A stretch of DNA of 64,000 nt. It comes from Pseudonocardia halophobica. GTDB lineage: Bacteria; Actinomycetota; Actinomycetes; Mycobacteriales; Pseudonocardiaceae. Both the position numbers and the translations under genes were made by a program. Of this stretch, positions 32,950-41,243 are shown in pieces (position 1 is the stretch's first letter; each line of letters opens with the position of its first letter). The stretch lies in assembly GCF_027922425.1 (NCBI RefSeq), contig NZ_BSFQ01000016.1, positions 62,001 through 126,000 on the forward strand. Reading direction: 5' to 3'. A model generated the notes under the pieces. That model did not search any database. It was given only the letters and a program-made list of their open reading frames with translations, and was not told where the DNA came from.

Positions 32950-33996
32950 CTACCGGTTCGCCCCCTGCCGGTTCTCCTTCTGCGGCTCCGGCGGGTCGGC
33001 GATGGTGTCGGCCGCCGTCGCGCCGCGCTCGCCCATCGGCAGCGGCTCGCCCTTGGTGGTGTCCTGCTCGGTCTGCCGCTCGCTCTCGGCGTTGATCTCC
33101 GCGCCCAGCAGCACGATGTAGCTGGTCAGGTACAGCCACAGCATCAGGACGATGACGCCGGCCAGGGCGCCGTAGGTCTTGTTGTAGCTGCCGAAGTTGT
33201 TCACGTAGAAGCTGAAGGCGAGACTGCCGATGATCCACAGGAGCGTCGCGACCAGCGCGCCGGTGCTGACCCAGGCGAAGCGGGGTGCGTCGCGGTCCGG
33301 GGCGACCCGGTAGACGACCGCGAGGGCCACGACCACCAGCGCCACCAGCAGCGCCCAGCGGATGATCTGCGCGACGACGAGCGCGATGCCGCCGAGGCCG
33401 AGCGCGTCGAACACCGGGGGCACGACCGCCACGAGCGCCACCGCGAGCAGCACGAACACCACCGCGCCGAGGGTCAGGGCCAGCGCGGTGCCGCGGAGCT
33501 TGAGGAACCCGCGGGTCTCCTTCTCGTCGTAGGCCAGGTTCGTGGCCTTGATCAGGTTCATCGTGCCGCCCGAGGCGCTCCACAGGGCCGCCAGGATCGA
33601 CACGACCAAGCCGATGCCCAGGGCGCGGTCGCTGCTGTTGGCGACGGCGTTGAGCTGGTCGGTGATGATCGGGCGGGCGGTCTCGGGCAGGGCGGCGGCG
33701 AGGTCGTTGACCTGGGCCGCGACCTGCGCCGGATCGGCGACCAGGCCGTAGAGCGTGAGCGCCGCGATCATCGCGGGGAAGAGCGCCAGGAAGGCGAAGA
33801 AGGCGACCCCGCCCGCCAGGATCGGGACGTTGTCGTCCTTGCCCTCGGCCCAGGCCCGCTTCACCACCTGCAGCCAGCCGCGGGGCGGGATCCGCACCGG
33901 GTTGTCGGCCTCGCGCCCCGGAGGTCCGTCGTTGCGCCGGTGGTCGACGTCCCAGCTCCCGCGGCCCGCGCGTGTCGTGTCGGTTCGGCTCCTCAT
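32950..33996 (-). CDS. YihY/BrkB-family membrane protein
   Basis: 348 residues. A cytoplasmic N-terminus of about 45 residues is followed by six membrane helices. Conserved blocks are DNVPILAGGVAFFAFLALFPAMIA, LWSASGGTMNLIKATNLAYDEKETRGFLKLRG, and the end WLYLTSYIVLLGAEINAE. This is the standard YihY pattern, closer to the family core than the protein at 26.4-27.2 kb. The C-terminal 45 residues are polar. Converges on the CrtU-like gene with a 9-bp gap. Function of the family is not established. Confidence 0.9.
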   Translation of the reverse strand: MRSRTDTTRAGRGSWDVDHRRNDGPPGREADNPVRIPPRGWLQVVKRAWAEGKDDNVPILAGGVAFFAFLALFPAMIAALTLYGLVADPAQVAAQVNDLAAALPETARPIITDQLNAVANSSDRALGIGLVVSILAALWSASGGTMNLIKATNLAYDEKETRGFLKLRGTALALTLGAVVFVLLAVALVAVVPPVFDALGLGGIALVVAQIIRWALLVALVVVALAVVYRVAPDRDAPRFAWVSTGALVATLLWIIGSLAFSFYVNNFGSYNKTYGALAGVIVLMLWLYLTSYIVLLGAEINAESERQTEQDTTKGEPLPMGERGATAADTIADPPEPQKENRQGANR

Positions 33997-34047
33997 GTCG
34001 GGCGGGATGCCCGGCGGACGGGCCGGTGAACCGTGTCTCCCGGCGGA

Positions 34048-35400
34048 TCAGCCCGCCTTCGCCGGTGACGTGTCCAGCGGCACGTGCTGCCCCCGCACCA
34101 CGCCGAGCGCGACGGCCTGGCGGGGGAGCACGGCGTCGAGCAGCCAGTCCGTGGCGACCCGGATCCGGTTGCCCGGCATGGAGAGCAGGTGGTAGCCGCG
34201 GGTGACCGCGGTCGCGGGCAGCCCGGACAGCGGCACGCCGAGCGGGTTCGCCGCCGCGTCCACGCCGCCCAGCTCGACCACGAACCCGAGGTCGCTGTGC
34301 TTGTAGGCCCGCGGCGCGCCGTGGCCCAGCGACGCGGCCACGTTGCGGGCGGCGAGCGCGCCCTGCCGGGTGGCGTGCTGGGCGGTCATGGCGGTGGCCG
34401 AGCCGGGCCGCGTGACGTCCGGGACGGCGGCCGCGTCGCCGCAGGCCACGATGTCCGGGTGCCCGGCCACGGCCAGGTCCGTCCCGACGACGAGCCGGCC
34501 GCGCTCGGCCGGCAGGCCCAGGTCCTCGACGATCGGGTCGGGCCGCACCCCCACGCACCAGATGAGGGTGTGGGTCGGCACCTCCTCGTCGGAGTCGGTG
34601 AGGCGCACGCACTTCGGCAGCGCCTCGGCCACGGACTGGCCCATGCGGACCTCGACGCCCCGTTCGCGCAGCACCGCGTCCGCCGTGTGCGAGAGCCGCT
34701 CGTCGAGCTCGGGCAGCACCCGCTTCGCGATGTCGAGCAGCATCCAGCGCACCGGGACGTCCCGCAGCGACGGGTGGTCCTTCGCCAGCTGCGCGGTGAA
34801 CGACGCGCCCTGCGCGGCCACCTCGGTGCCGGTGTAGCCGGCCCCGACCACCACGAACGTGCAGCGCGACGCCTTCTCGGCCGGGTCGCTCGCGGTGGCC
34901 GCCAGCTCGATCTGCCGGGTCATGTGGTCGCGCAGGTAGAGGGCCTCGGGCAGCCCGCGGAAGCCGTGCGCGTACTCCGCGACGCCCGGCACCGGCAGCA
35001 GCTTGTTGACGCTGCCGACCGCGAGGACGAGCCGGTCGTAGGACACCTGCCCGGTGCCGCCCTCCTGGTCGGTCCAGGTCACGGTGCGGGCGTCGACGTC
35101 GATGTGCTTCACCTCGCCGACCACGATCTCCGCGCCGCGCAGCGACTGCACGAGCGGCACCGCGATCCTCCGCGGCTCGAGCGTGCCGACCGCGACCTCG
35201 GGCAGCAGCGGCAGGTAGAGGAAGTGGTCGTTCTGGTCGATCACGGTGATGCGGGCCCGGCCGCGCAGCCGGCGCAGCAGCCCCTTCGCGGCGGTGTGCC
35301 CGGCGAACCCGGCCCCGACCACCACGACGTGCGGCAGGTTGTCGCCGGACCCCGGCGGCGGCTGCCTCCGGACCTTGCGCACCACGTCCGCGATCGCCAT
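34048..35400 (-). CDS. NDH-2-like NAD(P)H:quinone / FAD oxidoreductase
   Basis: 450 residues with two dinucleotide folds: FAD motif HVVVVGAGFAGHTAAKGLL near residue 24 and NAD motif FVVVGAGYTGTEVAAQG near residue 170. The FAD-contacting segment DIVACGDAAAVPDV is near residue 310, and an amphipathic C-terminal region could attach it to the membrane as in type II NADH dehydrogenases. ATG 35400 has GGAGGAG upstream. It would pass electrons from NADH to quinone without proton pumping. Monocistronic. Confidence 0.88.
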   Translation of the reverse strand: MAIADVVRKVRRQPPPGSGDNLPHVVVVGAGFAGHTAAKGLLRRLRGRARITVIDQNDHFLYLPLLPEVAVGTLEPRRIAVPLVQSLRGAEIVVGEVKHIDVDARTVTWTDQEGGTGQVSYDRLVLAVGSVNKLLPVPGVAEYAHGFRGLPEALYLRDHMTRQIELAATASDPAEKASRCTFVVVGAGYTGTEVAAQGASFTAQLAKDHPSLRDVPVRWMLLDIAKRVLPELDERLSHTADAVLRERGVEVRMGQSVAEALPKCVRLTDSDEEVPTHTLIWCVGVRPDPIVEDLGLPAERGRLVVGTDLAVAGHPDIVACGDAAAVPDVTRPGSATAMTAQHATRQGALAARNVAASLGHGAPRAYKHSDLGFVVELGGVDAAANPLGVPLSGLPATAVTRGYHLLSMPGNRIRVATDWLLDAVLPRQAVALGVVRGQHVPLDTSPAKAG

Positions 35401-35481
35401 CTGTGCTCCTCCGTCCGCCGTGTCCCCGATCACCTGACCCCTACCCGACCATCCCGGGTTCGACACGGCAAGCGGGTCCCG

Positions 35482-35880
35482 TCATCCGCCCGCGGCGCGG
35501 ACCCCCTCGGCGAAGTGGACGTTCTCCATGATCCCGAGGACGTTGCCGAACGGGTCGACCACGGAGGCGGTGACGAAGCCGGGGCCGCGCTCGCGGACGT
35601 CGTCGTGCTCGGTGGCGCCGCGGGCGAGCAGGTCGTCGAGGGCGGCGGCGACGTCGTCGACGGCCCAGAAGGTGATCGATCCCGCGGGGGTACCGGTCGG
35701 GTGCGGGGCGTAGGCGGCGTTCACGATCCCGAACTCGTCCTCGCGCGGGCCGAGGCGCCACTCGATGTACCCGCCCTCCACCACGAAGTAGGGCTCGGCG
35801 CCGAAGAGGTCCGAGTACCAGGCGCGCGCGGCGCCGAGGTCGGCGGCGAAGAAGTTCTGGGTGGCCATTCCCTGGAGCAT
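35482..35880 (-). CDS. VOC-family (glyoxalase/bleomycin-resistance-like) protein
   Basis: 132 residues with the two beta-alpha-beta-beta-beta modules of the vicinal oxygen chelate fold: TQNFFAADLGAARAWYSDLFGAEPYF at the start, then ITFWAVDDVAAALDDLLARGA and VVDPFGNVLGIMEN. The metal-binding His/Glu set cannot be fully assigned. ATG 35880 has GAGGAGG five bases before it. Divergent from the WYL regulator, with a strong dyad between them, so it is the likely target of that regulator. Confidence 0.87.
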   Translation of the reverse strand: MLQGMATQNFFAADLGAARAWYSDLFGAEPYFVVEGGYIEWRLGPREDEFGIVNAAYAPHPTGTPAGSITFWAVDDVAAALDDLLARGATEHDDVRERGPGFVTASVVDPFGNVLGIMENVHFAEGVRAAGG

Positions 35881-35924
35881 GTCGTCCTCCTCGATCCGGT
35901 GTCCGGAGCGAGCATGCGCCCGGG

Positions 35925-35947
35925 AAGTGCTCACCGAATGAGCACTT
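35925..35947. promoter_or_regulatory. Operator-like dyad between VOC and WYL genes
   Basis: Perfect 9-bp arms AAGTGCTCA and its complement are separated by 5 bp. Outer CCGG boxes extend the symmetry to 35920-35952 with one mismatched pair. It sits just upstream of the -10-like GATACT of the WYL gene and 45 bp before the VOC start. Confidence 0.65.
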
Positions 35948-35954
35948 TCCGGAG

Positions 35955-35960
35955 GATACT
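35955..35960 (+). promoter_or_regulatory. -10-like GATACT of the WYL gene
   Basis: GATACT lies seven bases before GTG 35968. The spacing is one base longer than the common leaderless pattern here. It directly follows the operator-like dyad. Confidence 0.4.
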
Positions 35961-35967
35961 TCCGGCC

Positions 35968-36909
35968 GTGCGTGCCGACCGACTCGTCGCGATCCTGCTG
36001 CTGATGCAGGCCCGCGGCCGCGTGACGGCCCGGCAGGTGGCCGAGGAGCTCGAGATCTCGGTCGCGACCGCCCGCCGGGACCTGGAGGCGCTCTCCGCCG
36101 CGGGCGTGCCGGTCTACCCGCAGCCCGGTCGCGGCGGCGGGTGGTCGCTGGTGGGCGGGGCGCGCACCGACCTGACCGGGCTGACGGCGGGGGAGGCCCG
36201 GGCGCTCTTCCTGCTCGCCGGCCCGGAGGCGCGGGCCGCGCCCGAGCTGCGCTCGGCGCTGCGGAAGCTCACCCGGGCCCTGCCCGAGACCTTCCGGGCC
36301 GAGGCGGAGGCGGCGGCCGGTGCCGTGCTCGTCGACCCGGCGCGGTGGGGCGAGCGGGAGGCGCCTCGCGACGCCCGGGTGGACCTGCTGCAGGAGGCGG
36401 TGGTGCGGCGGCGCAAGGTGCGGTTCGGCTACGGCGGGCGGGAGCGGCTCGTCGACCCGTGGGGCCTCGTCGACAAGTCGGCGACCTGGTACCTGCTCGC
36501 CGGCACGGCCGACGGGCGCCGCACCTTCCGCGTCGACCGGATCGCCGACGCCGAGCTCACCGACCTCGCCGCGGACCGGCCCGACGAGCTGTCCCTCACC
36601 GAGGCGTGGCGCGAGACCGTCGAGCTGCTGGAGCGCCGCCGCTCCTCGGCGACCGCCACGGTGCTGGTCGAGGCGCGGCTGGTCCCCGTGCTGCGCGACC
36701 GGTTCGGCCGCCACCTCGGCCCGGACGTCGCCGACGCCGGCGACGGCCGCGTGCGCGTCACGGTCACCGCGCACACCCCGGGCGCGCTGGCCGAGCAGCT
36801 GGCCGGGTGGGCGGGGTACGTGGAGGTGGAGTCCGACGGTGTGGACAACGTCGAGGTCCGTGCCGGGCTCGCGCGGATCGGGCGGCTGCTCGCCGAGCGG
36901 TACGGATGA
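35968..36909 (+). CDS. WYL-domain transcriptional regulator (YafY/DeoR-like)
   Basis: 313 residues. The N-terminal winged helix-turn-helix is RADRLVAILLLMQARGRVTARQVAEELEISVATARRDLEAL (about residues 2-42). A WYL domain follows around residues 135-200 (VRFGYGGRERLVDPWGLVDKSATWYLLAGT), then the WCX C-terminal extension. WYL domains bind nucleic acid or small ligands. It probably controls the divergent VOC gene, itself and perhaps the next two genes, through the dyad upstream. Confidence 0.93.
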   Translation: MRADRLVAILLLMQARGRVTARQVAEELEISVATARRDLEALSAAGVPVYPQPGRGGGWSLVGGARTDLTGLTAGEARALFLLAGPEARAAPELRSALRKLTRALPETFRAEAEAAAGAVLVDPARWGEREAPRDARVDLLQEAVVRRRKVRFGYGGRERLVDPWGLVDKSATWYLLAGTADGRRTFRVDRIADAELTDLAADRPDELSLTEAWRETVELLERRRSSATATVLVEARLVPVLRDRFGRHLGPDVADAGDGRVRVTVTAHTPGALAEQLAGWAGYVEVESDGVDNVEVRAGLARIGRLLAERYG

Positions 36910-36917
36910 TCACCGTG

Positions 36918-36923
36918 CAGAGT
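36918..36923 (+). promoter_or_regulatory. -10-like CAGAGT, leaderless start
   Basis: CAGAGT, six bases, then ATG 36930. It lies only 20 bp after the WYL stop, so the SRPBCC gene may have its own promoter as well as readthrough. Confidence 0.4.
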
Positions 36924-36929
36924 GCGGGC

Positions 36930-37403
36930 ATGAGCGAGCGCATCGAGGTCTCCCGCACGGTCGACGCCGATCCGGGCGAGGTGTTCGCCGTGCTGCGCGA
37001 CCCGCAGGGCCACGTCGACGTCGACGCGTCGGGGATGCTGATGGACGCGACCGGCGAGCCGGTCTCGGCGGTGGGGGACACCTTCGTGGTCCACATGGAC
37101 CGCGAGGCCCTCGGCGACATCCCGGAGCTGGGGAAGTACGACGTCACGGTCTCGATCACCCGCTACGAGCAGGACCGCGAGATCGCCTGGACGATCGTCG
37201 GCGTGGCCCGGCCGCCGATCGGGCACGTCTACGGCTACCGTCTCGAGCCGGCCGACGGCGGCACCCGCGTGGTCCAGTACTACGACTGGTCCGACATCGC
37301 CCCGGAGTGGCGGGAGAAGGACATCTTCCCGATCGTCTCCGAGGCCTCGCTCAAGGCGACGCTGGGCATCCTCGACCGGACCGTCCGCCGCCGGCGGGTG
37401 TGA
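36930..37403 (+). CDS. SRPBCC-family lipid/polyketide-binding protein
   Basis: 157 residues. START/Bet v1-like helix-grip fold: VSRTVDADPGEVFAVLRDPQGHVDVDASG at the start, a central GDTFVVHMDRE strand pair, GGTRVVQYYDW, and the long C-terminal helix SEASLKATLGILDRTVRR. Such proteins bind hydrophobic ligands. The start ATG 36930 follows from the leaderless promoter; ATG 36906 in the end of the WYL gene is the alternative. Confidence 0.85.
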   Translation: MSERIEVSRTVDADPGEVFAVLRDPQGHVDVDASGMLMDATGEPVSAVGDTFVVHMDREALGDIPELGKYDVTVSITRYEQDREIAWTIVGVARPPIGHVYGYRLEPADGGTRVVQYYDWSDIAPEWREKDIFPIVSEASLKATLGILDRTVRRRRV

Positions 37404-37452
37404 GCGCGCCCACCCGCCGAAATACGGAGGCTCCTCCGCTCCTTGTGCGGGA

Positions 37453-37466
37453 CGGCAGACTTGCCG
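37453..37466. promoter_or_regulatory. Small dyad CGGCA-N4-TGCCG before SDR gene
   Basis: Perfect 5-bp arms around GACT, 20 bp upstream of the SDR start. The CAGACT within it could be a -10. A weak candidate operator. Confidence 0.3.
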
Positions 37467-37486
37467 ATCCTCGAGAAGGTGGAGAC

Positions 37487-38311
37487 ATGAAGGTCTGGTT
37501 CGTCACCGGTTCGTCCCGCGGCTTCGGGCGCGAGTGGACGATCGCGGCGCTGGAGCGCGGCGACTCGGTCGCGGCCACCGCGCGCGACGCGTCCACGCTG
37601 GACGACCTGGTCGCGAAGTACGGCGACAGGATCCTGCCGCTGACGCTCGACGTCACCGACCGGGAGGCCGACTTCGCCGCCGTGGCGAAGGCGCACGAGC
37701 ACTTCGGCCGGCTCGACGTCGTGGTGAACAACGCCGGGTACGGCCAGTTCGGGATGATCGAGGAGCTCTCCGAGCAGGAGGCCCGCGCGCAGATCGAGAC
37801 GAACGTGTTCGGCGCCCTCTGGGTCACCCAGGCGGCGCTGCCGTACCTGCGCGCGCAGGGCTCGGGGCGCATCCTGCAGGTCAGTTCGATCGGCGGGATC
37901 TCGGCCTTCCCGAACATCGGGATCTACAACGCGTCCAAGTGGGCCCTCGAGGGCTTCAGCCAGGCCCTCGCCCAGGAAGTCGCGGACTTCGGCGTGCACG
38001 TGACGCTGATCGAGCCGGGCGGGTTCGACACGGACTGGGGCGGCGCCTCGGCGAAGCACGCCACCCCGGACCCGGCCTACGACGAGTTCCGCGAGAAGGC
38101 CGCGGAGCAGCGTCGCCGGCGCACGGCCGGGTCGGGCGACCCGGCGGCGTCGAGTGCCGCGGTGCTCAAGCTGGTCGACTCCGACAACCCGCCGCTGCGG
38201 GCCTTCTTCGGCGAGGCCCCGCTGGCCATCGCGGAGGCGGACTACGAGAGCCGGCTCGCCTCCTGGCGGGAGTACCAGCCGCTCGCGGTCGAGGCCGGCG
38301 GCCGGGCCTGA
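37487..38311 (+). CDS. SDR-family oxidoreductase
   Basis: 274 residues. Starts directly at the NAD(P) fold: VWFVTGSSRGFGREW. NNAGYGQFG follows, the catalytic Ser is in VSSIGGISAF, and YNASK gives Tyr-x3-Lys near residue 147. The C-terminus is typical of the YusZ/DltE-like SDR group (LIEPGGFDTDWGGASAKHATPDPAY). ATG 37487 has GAAGGTGGAG upstream. Substrate unknown; single gene between the SRPBCC gene and a convergent phosphatase-like gene. Confidence 0.92.
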   Translation: MKVWFVTGSSRGFGREWTIAALERGDSVAATARDASTLDDLVAKYGDRILPLTLDVTDREADFAAVAKAHEHFGRLDVVVNNAGYGQFGMIEELSEQEARAQIETNVFGALWVTQAALPYLRAQGSGRILQVSSIGGISAFPNIGIYNASKWALEGFSQALAQEVADFGVHVTLIEPGGFDTDWGGASAKHATPDPAYDEFREKAAEQRRRRTAGSGDPAASSAAVLKLVDSDNPPLRAFFGEAPLAIAEADYESRLASWREYQPLAVEAGGRA

Positions 38312-38336
38312 CGATCGCGGCGGACGTACGGCGATC

Positions 38337-38909
38337 TCAGGGCGGGGTGCCGTCGGCGCCCCGCCCCGGGCCCGTCCGCAGCTCGCGCAGGTTCCACCGG
38401 CCCGGCTCCCCGGCCAGCACGGCCACCGACAGCGGATCGACGTCGACGCGCCAGACCGCCGTCGCCGGGGAGCCGAGCGCGTGGGTCAGAGCGGCCCGCA
38501 CGACCGCCGGGTCGACGACGGCGAGCAGCCCGCCCGGCCGGTTCGGCACCGCCCGCAGCCACCCGCCGATCCGCCCCACGAACGCGGCCATCGACTCGCC
38601 GCCGTGGGGCACGGCGTCGGGTTCGGTGAGCCAGCGGGTGAGACCGTCCGGGTCGGCGGCCGCGACGTCGTCGAGCGCCCGGCCGGCCCAGCTGCCGTGG
38701 TCGAGGCCGGTCAGGCCGGCGTCGACGGCGGCGGGCAGGCCCAGCGCGTCGGCCGTCTGCCGGCAGCGCAGCGAGGGCGCGCAGCGGACCTCCTCGTAGC
38801 GGGGGAGGGCCGGGACGGGGAGCTCGTCGGCCTCGAGCCCTTCGTCGTCGGCGAACCCGGACCGCCGGGTGGCCTCGGTGGCGGCGTGGGCCAGCAGCAC
38901 GAGTCGCAC
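38337..38909 (-). CDS. Histidine phosphatase-like protein with altered active site
   Basis: 190 residues of the phosphoglycerate-mutase-like fold. The N-terminal catalytic R-H-G is A-H-A (VLLAHAATEATRR), keeping only the His. The second catalytic region, normally with a His, reads AVVDPAVVRAAL. An RCRQTADALGLP segment and ESMAAFVGRIGGW keep the family layout. GTG 38909 is preceded by CACACT seven bases upstream. The missing Arg and second His make phosphatase activity doubtful. Confidence 0.75.
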   Translation of the reverse strand: MRLVLLAHAATEATRRSGFADDEGLEADELPVPALPRYEEVRCAPSLRCRQTADALGLPAAVDAGLTGLDHGSWAGRALDDVAAADPDGLTRWLTEPDAVPHGGESMAAFVGRIGGWLRAVPNRPGGLLAVVDPAVVRAALTHALGSPATAVWRVDVDPLSVAVLAGEPGRWNLRELRTGPGRGADGTPP

Positions 38910-39005
38910 GGGTTCCAGTGTGGACCGACGCGTGCGGCGGCGCCCTCCGGGGGCGCTACAGTGCCGCATCCGCGGCCGTCCGGCCCGCGGGGCGCGAGGG
39001 GACCG

Positions 39006-39376
39006 GTGGACACGCCCGCGGAGCTGGTCGCCCAGCTGCGCGAGACCGCCCGCTCGGCACGCAGCCGCCGGACCCGCTGGTGGACATGCTCGTCCACGGC
39101 CAGGACATCGCGCGCCCGCTCGGCCGCCCGCGCGAGATGCCCGCGCCGGCGGTGGCCGCGGCCCTCGACCACGCCTGGGGCAGCTCGTTCTACGGCGCCC
39201 GGAAGCGGTTCGCCGGCCTGCGTCTGCGCGCCACCGACCCCGACTGGTCCGCGGGCGAGGGGGAGGAGGTCCGCGGGCCCGCAGCCGACCTGCTGCTGCT
39301 CGCCACCGGCCGCCCCGCCGGTCTCGACGCCCTCGACGGCCCGGGCGTGACGCAGGCCGCCGCACGCGTGGGTTGA
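39006..39376 (+). pseudogene. Truncated, frameshifted maleylpyruvate isomerase-type (DinB-like) gene
   Basis: From GTG 39006 the first frame reads VDTPAELVAQLRETARSARSRR. A shift near 39057-39075 continues as PDPLVDMLVHGQDIARPLG and runs to GLDALDGPGVTQ, which is the C-terminal half of the TIGR03083 mycothiol-dependent isomerase fold. The N-terminal DinB helices with the metal His residues are absent. A TACAGT (38955-38960) and GAGGGG ribosome-like site remain upstream. I infer a deletion plus frameshift; a 97-residue product from ATG 39086 is possible. Confidence 0.6.
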
Positions 39377-39390
39377 GGCCGTTCCTGGCG

Positions 39391-39396
39391 TAGCGT
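39391..39396 (+). promoter_or_regulatory. -10 hexamer TAGCGT, leaderless start of alcohol dehydrogenase
   Basis: TAGCGT, six bases, GTG 39403; identical in hexamer and spacing to the TetR gene at 20293. Confidence 0.55.
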
Positions 39397-39402
39397 GATC
39401 GC

Positions 39403-40518
39403 GTGCTGACGCGAGGCGCGGTGCTGCGCGAGGTCCCGGGCAGGTTCGAGGTCGTCGAGCTGGAGGTCGACGACCCGAGGCAAGGGGAGATCCGGGTCAA
39501 GATGGTCGCGAGCGGGCTCTGCCACTCGGACGACCACCACGCCACGGGGGACCAGAAGGTCGGGATCCTGCCGTTCGCCGGCGGGCACGAGGGGTCCGGG
39601 ATCGTCGAGGCCGTCGGCCCCGGGACCACCGGGTTCGCCGAGGGCGACCACGTCGTGTTCTCGTTCCTGCCCGCGTGCGGCCGCTGCCGCTGGTGCGCGC
39701 ACGGCATGCAGAACCTCTGCGACCTCGGGGCCTCGCTGGCGACGAACGCGCGCTGGGAGGACCCGACGTCGTTCCGGCTCGCCCTCGACGGCGAGCCGGT
39801 CGGGCAGATGTGCGGGCTGTCCACCTTCTGCGAGTACACGACCGTCTCCACGGCGTCGGCGGTGAAGGTCGACCCGTCGATCCCGCTGGAGATCGCCTGC
39901 CTGACCGGCTGCGGCGTGGGCACCGGGTGGGGTGCGGCCGTCAACTCGGCCGAGGTGCGGCCCGGCCAGGTCGTGATCGTGATGGGCATCGGCGGGATCG
40001 GGATCAACGCGGTGCAGGGCGCGGCGCACGCCGGCGCGTCCGCGGTGATCGCCGTCGACCCGGTCGCGTTCAAACGGGAGTCGGCGCTCGGCCTCGGCGC
40101 GACGCACGCCGTCGAGGACATCCGCGAGGCCACGGAGATCGGCCGCTCGCTGACCAACGGCCAGGGGGCGGACGCGTCGATCGTCTGCGTCGGGGTGACG
40201 AAGGGCGCCCATGTCGGGCAGGCGCTGCGGGCGGTGCGCAAGGGCGGGACGTGCGTGGTCGTCGGGCTGGGCGACGTGCGCACCCACGAGGGCGACATCC
40301 CGCTGATGGAGCTGACGCTCTACCAGAAGCGGCTGCAGGGCTCGCTGTTCGGCGCCAGCGCCCCGACCGCGGACATCCCGGCGCAGCTGGAGCTGTACCG
40401 GCAGGGCGCGCTCAAGCTCGACGAGCTGATCACCACCCGGTACACCCTCGACGAGGTCGCCACCGGCTTCGACGACATGCACGCCGGCCGCAACCTGCGG
40501 GGCGTGATCGTCTTCTGA
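39403..40518 (+). CDS. Zinc-dependent alcohol dehydrogenase, NDMA-dependent (nicotinoprotein-like) type
   Basis: 371 residues of the MDR superfamily. Catalytic zinc ligands are Cys in ASGLCHSDDHH and His-Glu in GGHEGSG. The structural zinc site is C-x2-C-x2-C-x7-C in ACGRCRWCAHGMQNLC. The NAD motif is VMGIGGIGINAVQGA near residue 192. The sequence resembles actinobacterial NDMA-dependent alcohol dehydrogenases, in which NAD(H) stays bound and electrons leave to an external acceptor. The leaderless GTG start is used. A GC-rich hairpin follows the stop. Confidence 0.88.
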   Translation: MLTRGAVLREVPGRFEVVELEVDDPRQGEIRVKMVASGLCHSDDHHATGDQKVGILPFAGGHEGSGIVEAVGPGTTGFAEGDHVVFSFLPACGRCRWCAHGMQNLCDLGASLATNARWEDPTSFRLALDGEPVGQMCGLSTFCEYTTVSTASAVKVDPSIPLEIACLTGCGVGTGWGAAVNSAEVRPGQVVIVMGIGGIGINAVQGAAHAGASAVIAVDPVAFKRESALGLGATHAVEDIREATEIGRSLTNGQGADASIVCVGVTKGAHVGQALRAVRKGGTCVVVGLGDVRTHEGDIPLMELTLYQKRLQGSLFGASAPTADIPAQLELYRQGALKLDELITTRYTLDEVATGFDDMHAGRNLRGVIVF

Positions 40519-40524
40519 ACCGGG

Positions 40525-40545
40525 CCGCGGCCGGACGGGCCGCGG
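40525..40545. terminator. Hairpin between convergent ADH and heme oxygenase genes
   Basis: Arms CCGCGGC and its complement GCCGCGG with a 7-base loop, between two stop codons. A bidirectional terminator without T-tract is likely. Confidence 0.55.
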
Positions 40546-40546
40546 G

Positions 40547-41185
40547 TCAGGCCGCGGCGGGCAGGCCCGTCGCCTCGGCCATCCCGTCGAGCATCGCGAT
40601 GTTCAGCTCGAATGCCCGGACCGCCTCGTCGGCCACCCGGCGCTGCTCGATCTCGTCCCACGGGGCGCCGTCGAGCAGCGCGCGGTAGCGGACGCGGAAC
40701 TTCGACGGGCTGCCCAGCGCGGAGAAGTCGTAGAACAGCGCGCCGGGCCCGGTCACGCCGTAGGTGCGCTCCAGGAGCTTGCCGACGACCTGGCCGCCGG
40801 CGAGATCGCCCAGGTAGCGGGTGTAGTGGTGGGCCACGAAGACCGGCGCGTCGGTGGCCGCCTCGCGCAGCCGGGCCACGTAGGCCGCGGTCGCGGGCAG
40901 CACCCGGGGCGCGTCGACGGACCCGCCGAGGGCCTCGACGTCCCGCCGCAGCGCGGGCAGCCGGCGCAGCTCGTCGATCACGAAGGGCCCGGCGGCGGGG
41001 TCGGCGGCCAGCGCGTCGCCCGCGGCCTCGAGGGCGCCGTAGACCGCGAGGTACTGCTCGGCGAGCAGCGTGTACGCCGACAGGGGGAGGCGCCCGTCGA
41101 GCAGGGCGGCCATGTAGGTGGAGTGGTGGGCGCGCTCGTGGACCTCGGCCGTGGCCCGGCGCAGGCCGGTGGAGAGCTCGCCCAT
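40547..41185 (-). CDS. Biliverdin-producing heme oxygenase
   Basis: 212 residues, all-helical. The proximal heme ligand His is in ATAEVHERAHHSTYM near residue 16. The distal helix is HHYTRYLGDLAGGQVVGKLLE near residue 120 with its Gly-rich kink, and FYDF follows. It degrades heme to biliverdin, CO and iron, usually for iron supply in actinobacteria. A good ribosome site (GGGAGGA) precedes ATG 41185. The upstream region holds a TetR-type operator, a -10 and a partial iron box. No phytochrome is present in the window. Confidence 0.93.
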   Translation of the reverse strand: MGELSTGLRRATAEVHERAHHSTYMAALLDGRLPLSAYTLLAEQYLAVYGALEAAGDALAADPAAGPFVIDELRRLPALRRDVEALGGSVDAPRVLPATAAYVARLREAATDAPVFVAHHYTRYLGDLAGGQVVGKLLERTYGVTGPGALFYDFSALGSPSKFRVRYRALLDGAPWDEIEQRRVADEAVRAFELNIAMLDGMAEATGLPAAA

Positions 41186-41204
41186 GGGTGTTCCTCCCGC
41201 AATC

Positions 41205-41225
41205 TTCCTGACGCCGTGTCAGAAA
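41205..41225. promoter_or_regulatory. TetR-type operator in the heme oxygenase promoter
   Basis: CTGAC/GTCAG with a 5-bp centre, extended by flanking TT/AA to 8-bp arms with one mismatch. It covers the predicted transcription start of the heme oxygenase gene. The adjacent TetR gene is the obvious candidate ligand. Confidence 0.55.
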
Positions 41226-41227
41226 AG

Positions 41228-41233
41228 ATGCTA
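41228..41233 (-). promoter_or_regulatory. -10 TAGCAT of heme oxygenase
   Basis: TAGCAT on the minus strand, between the iron box and the TetR-type operator; leader of about 35 bases to the ATG. Confidence 0.45.
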
Positions 41234-41243
41234 GAGCACCCGG

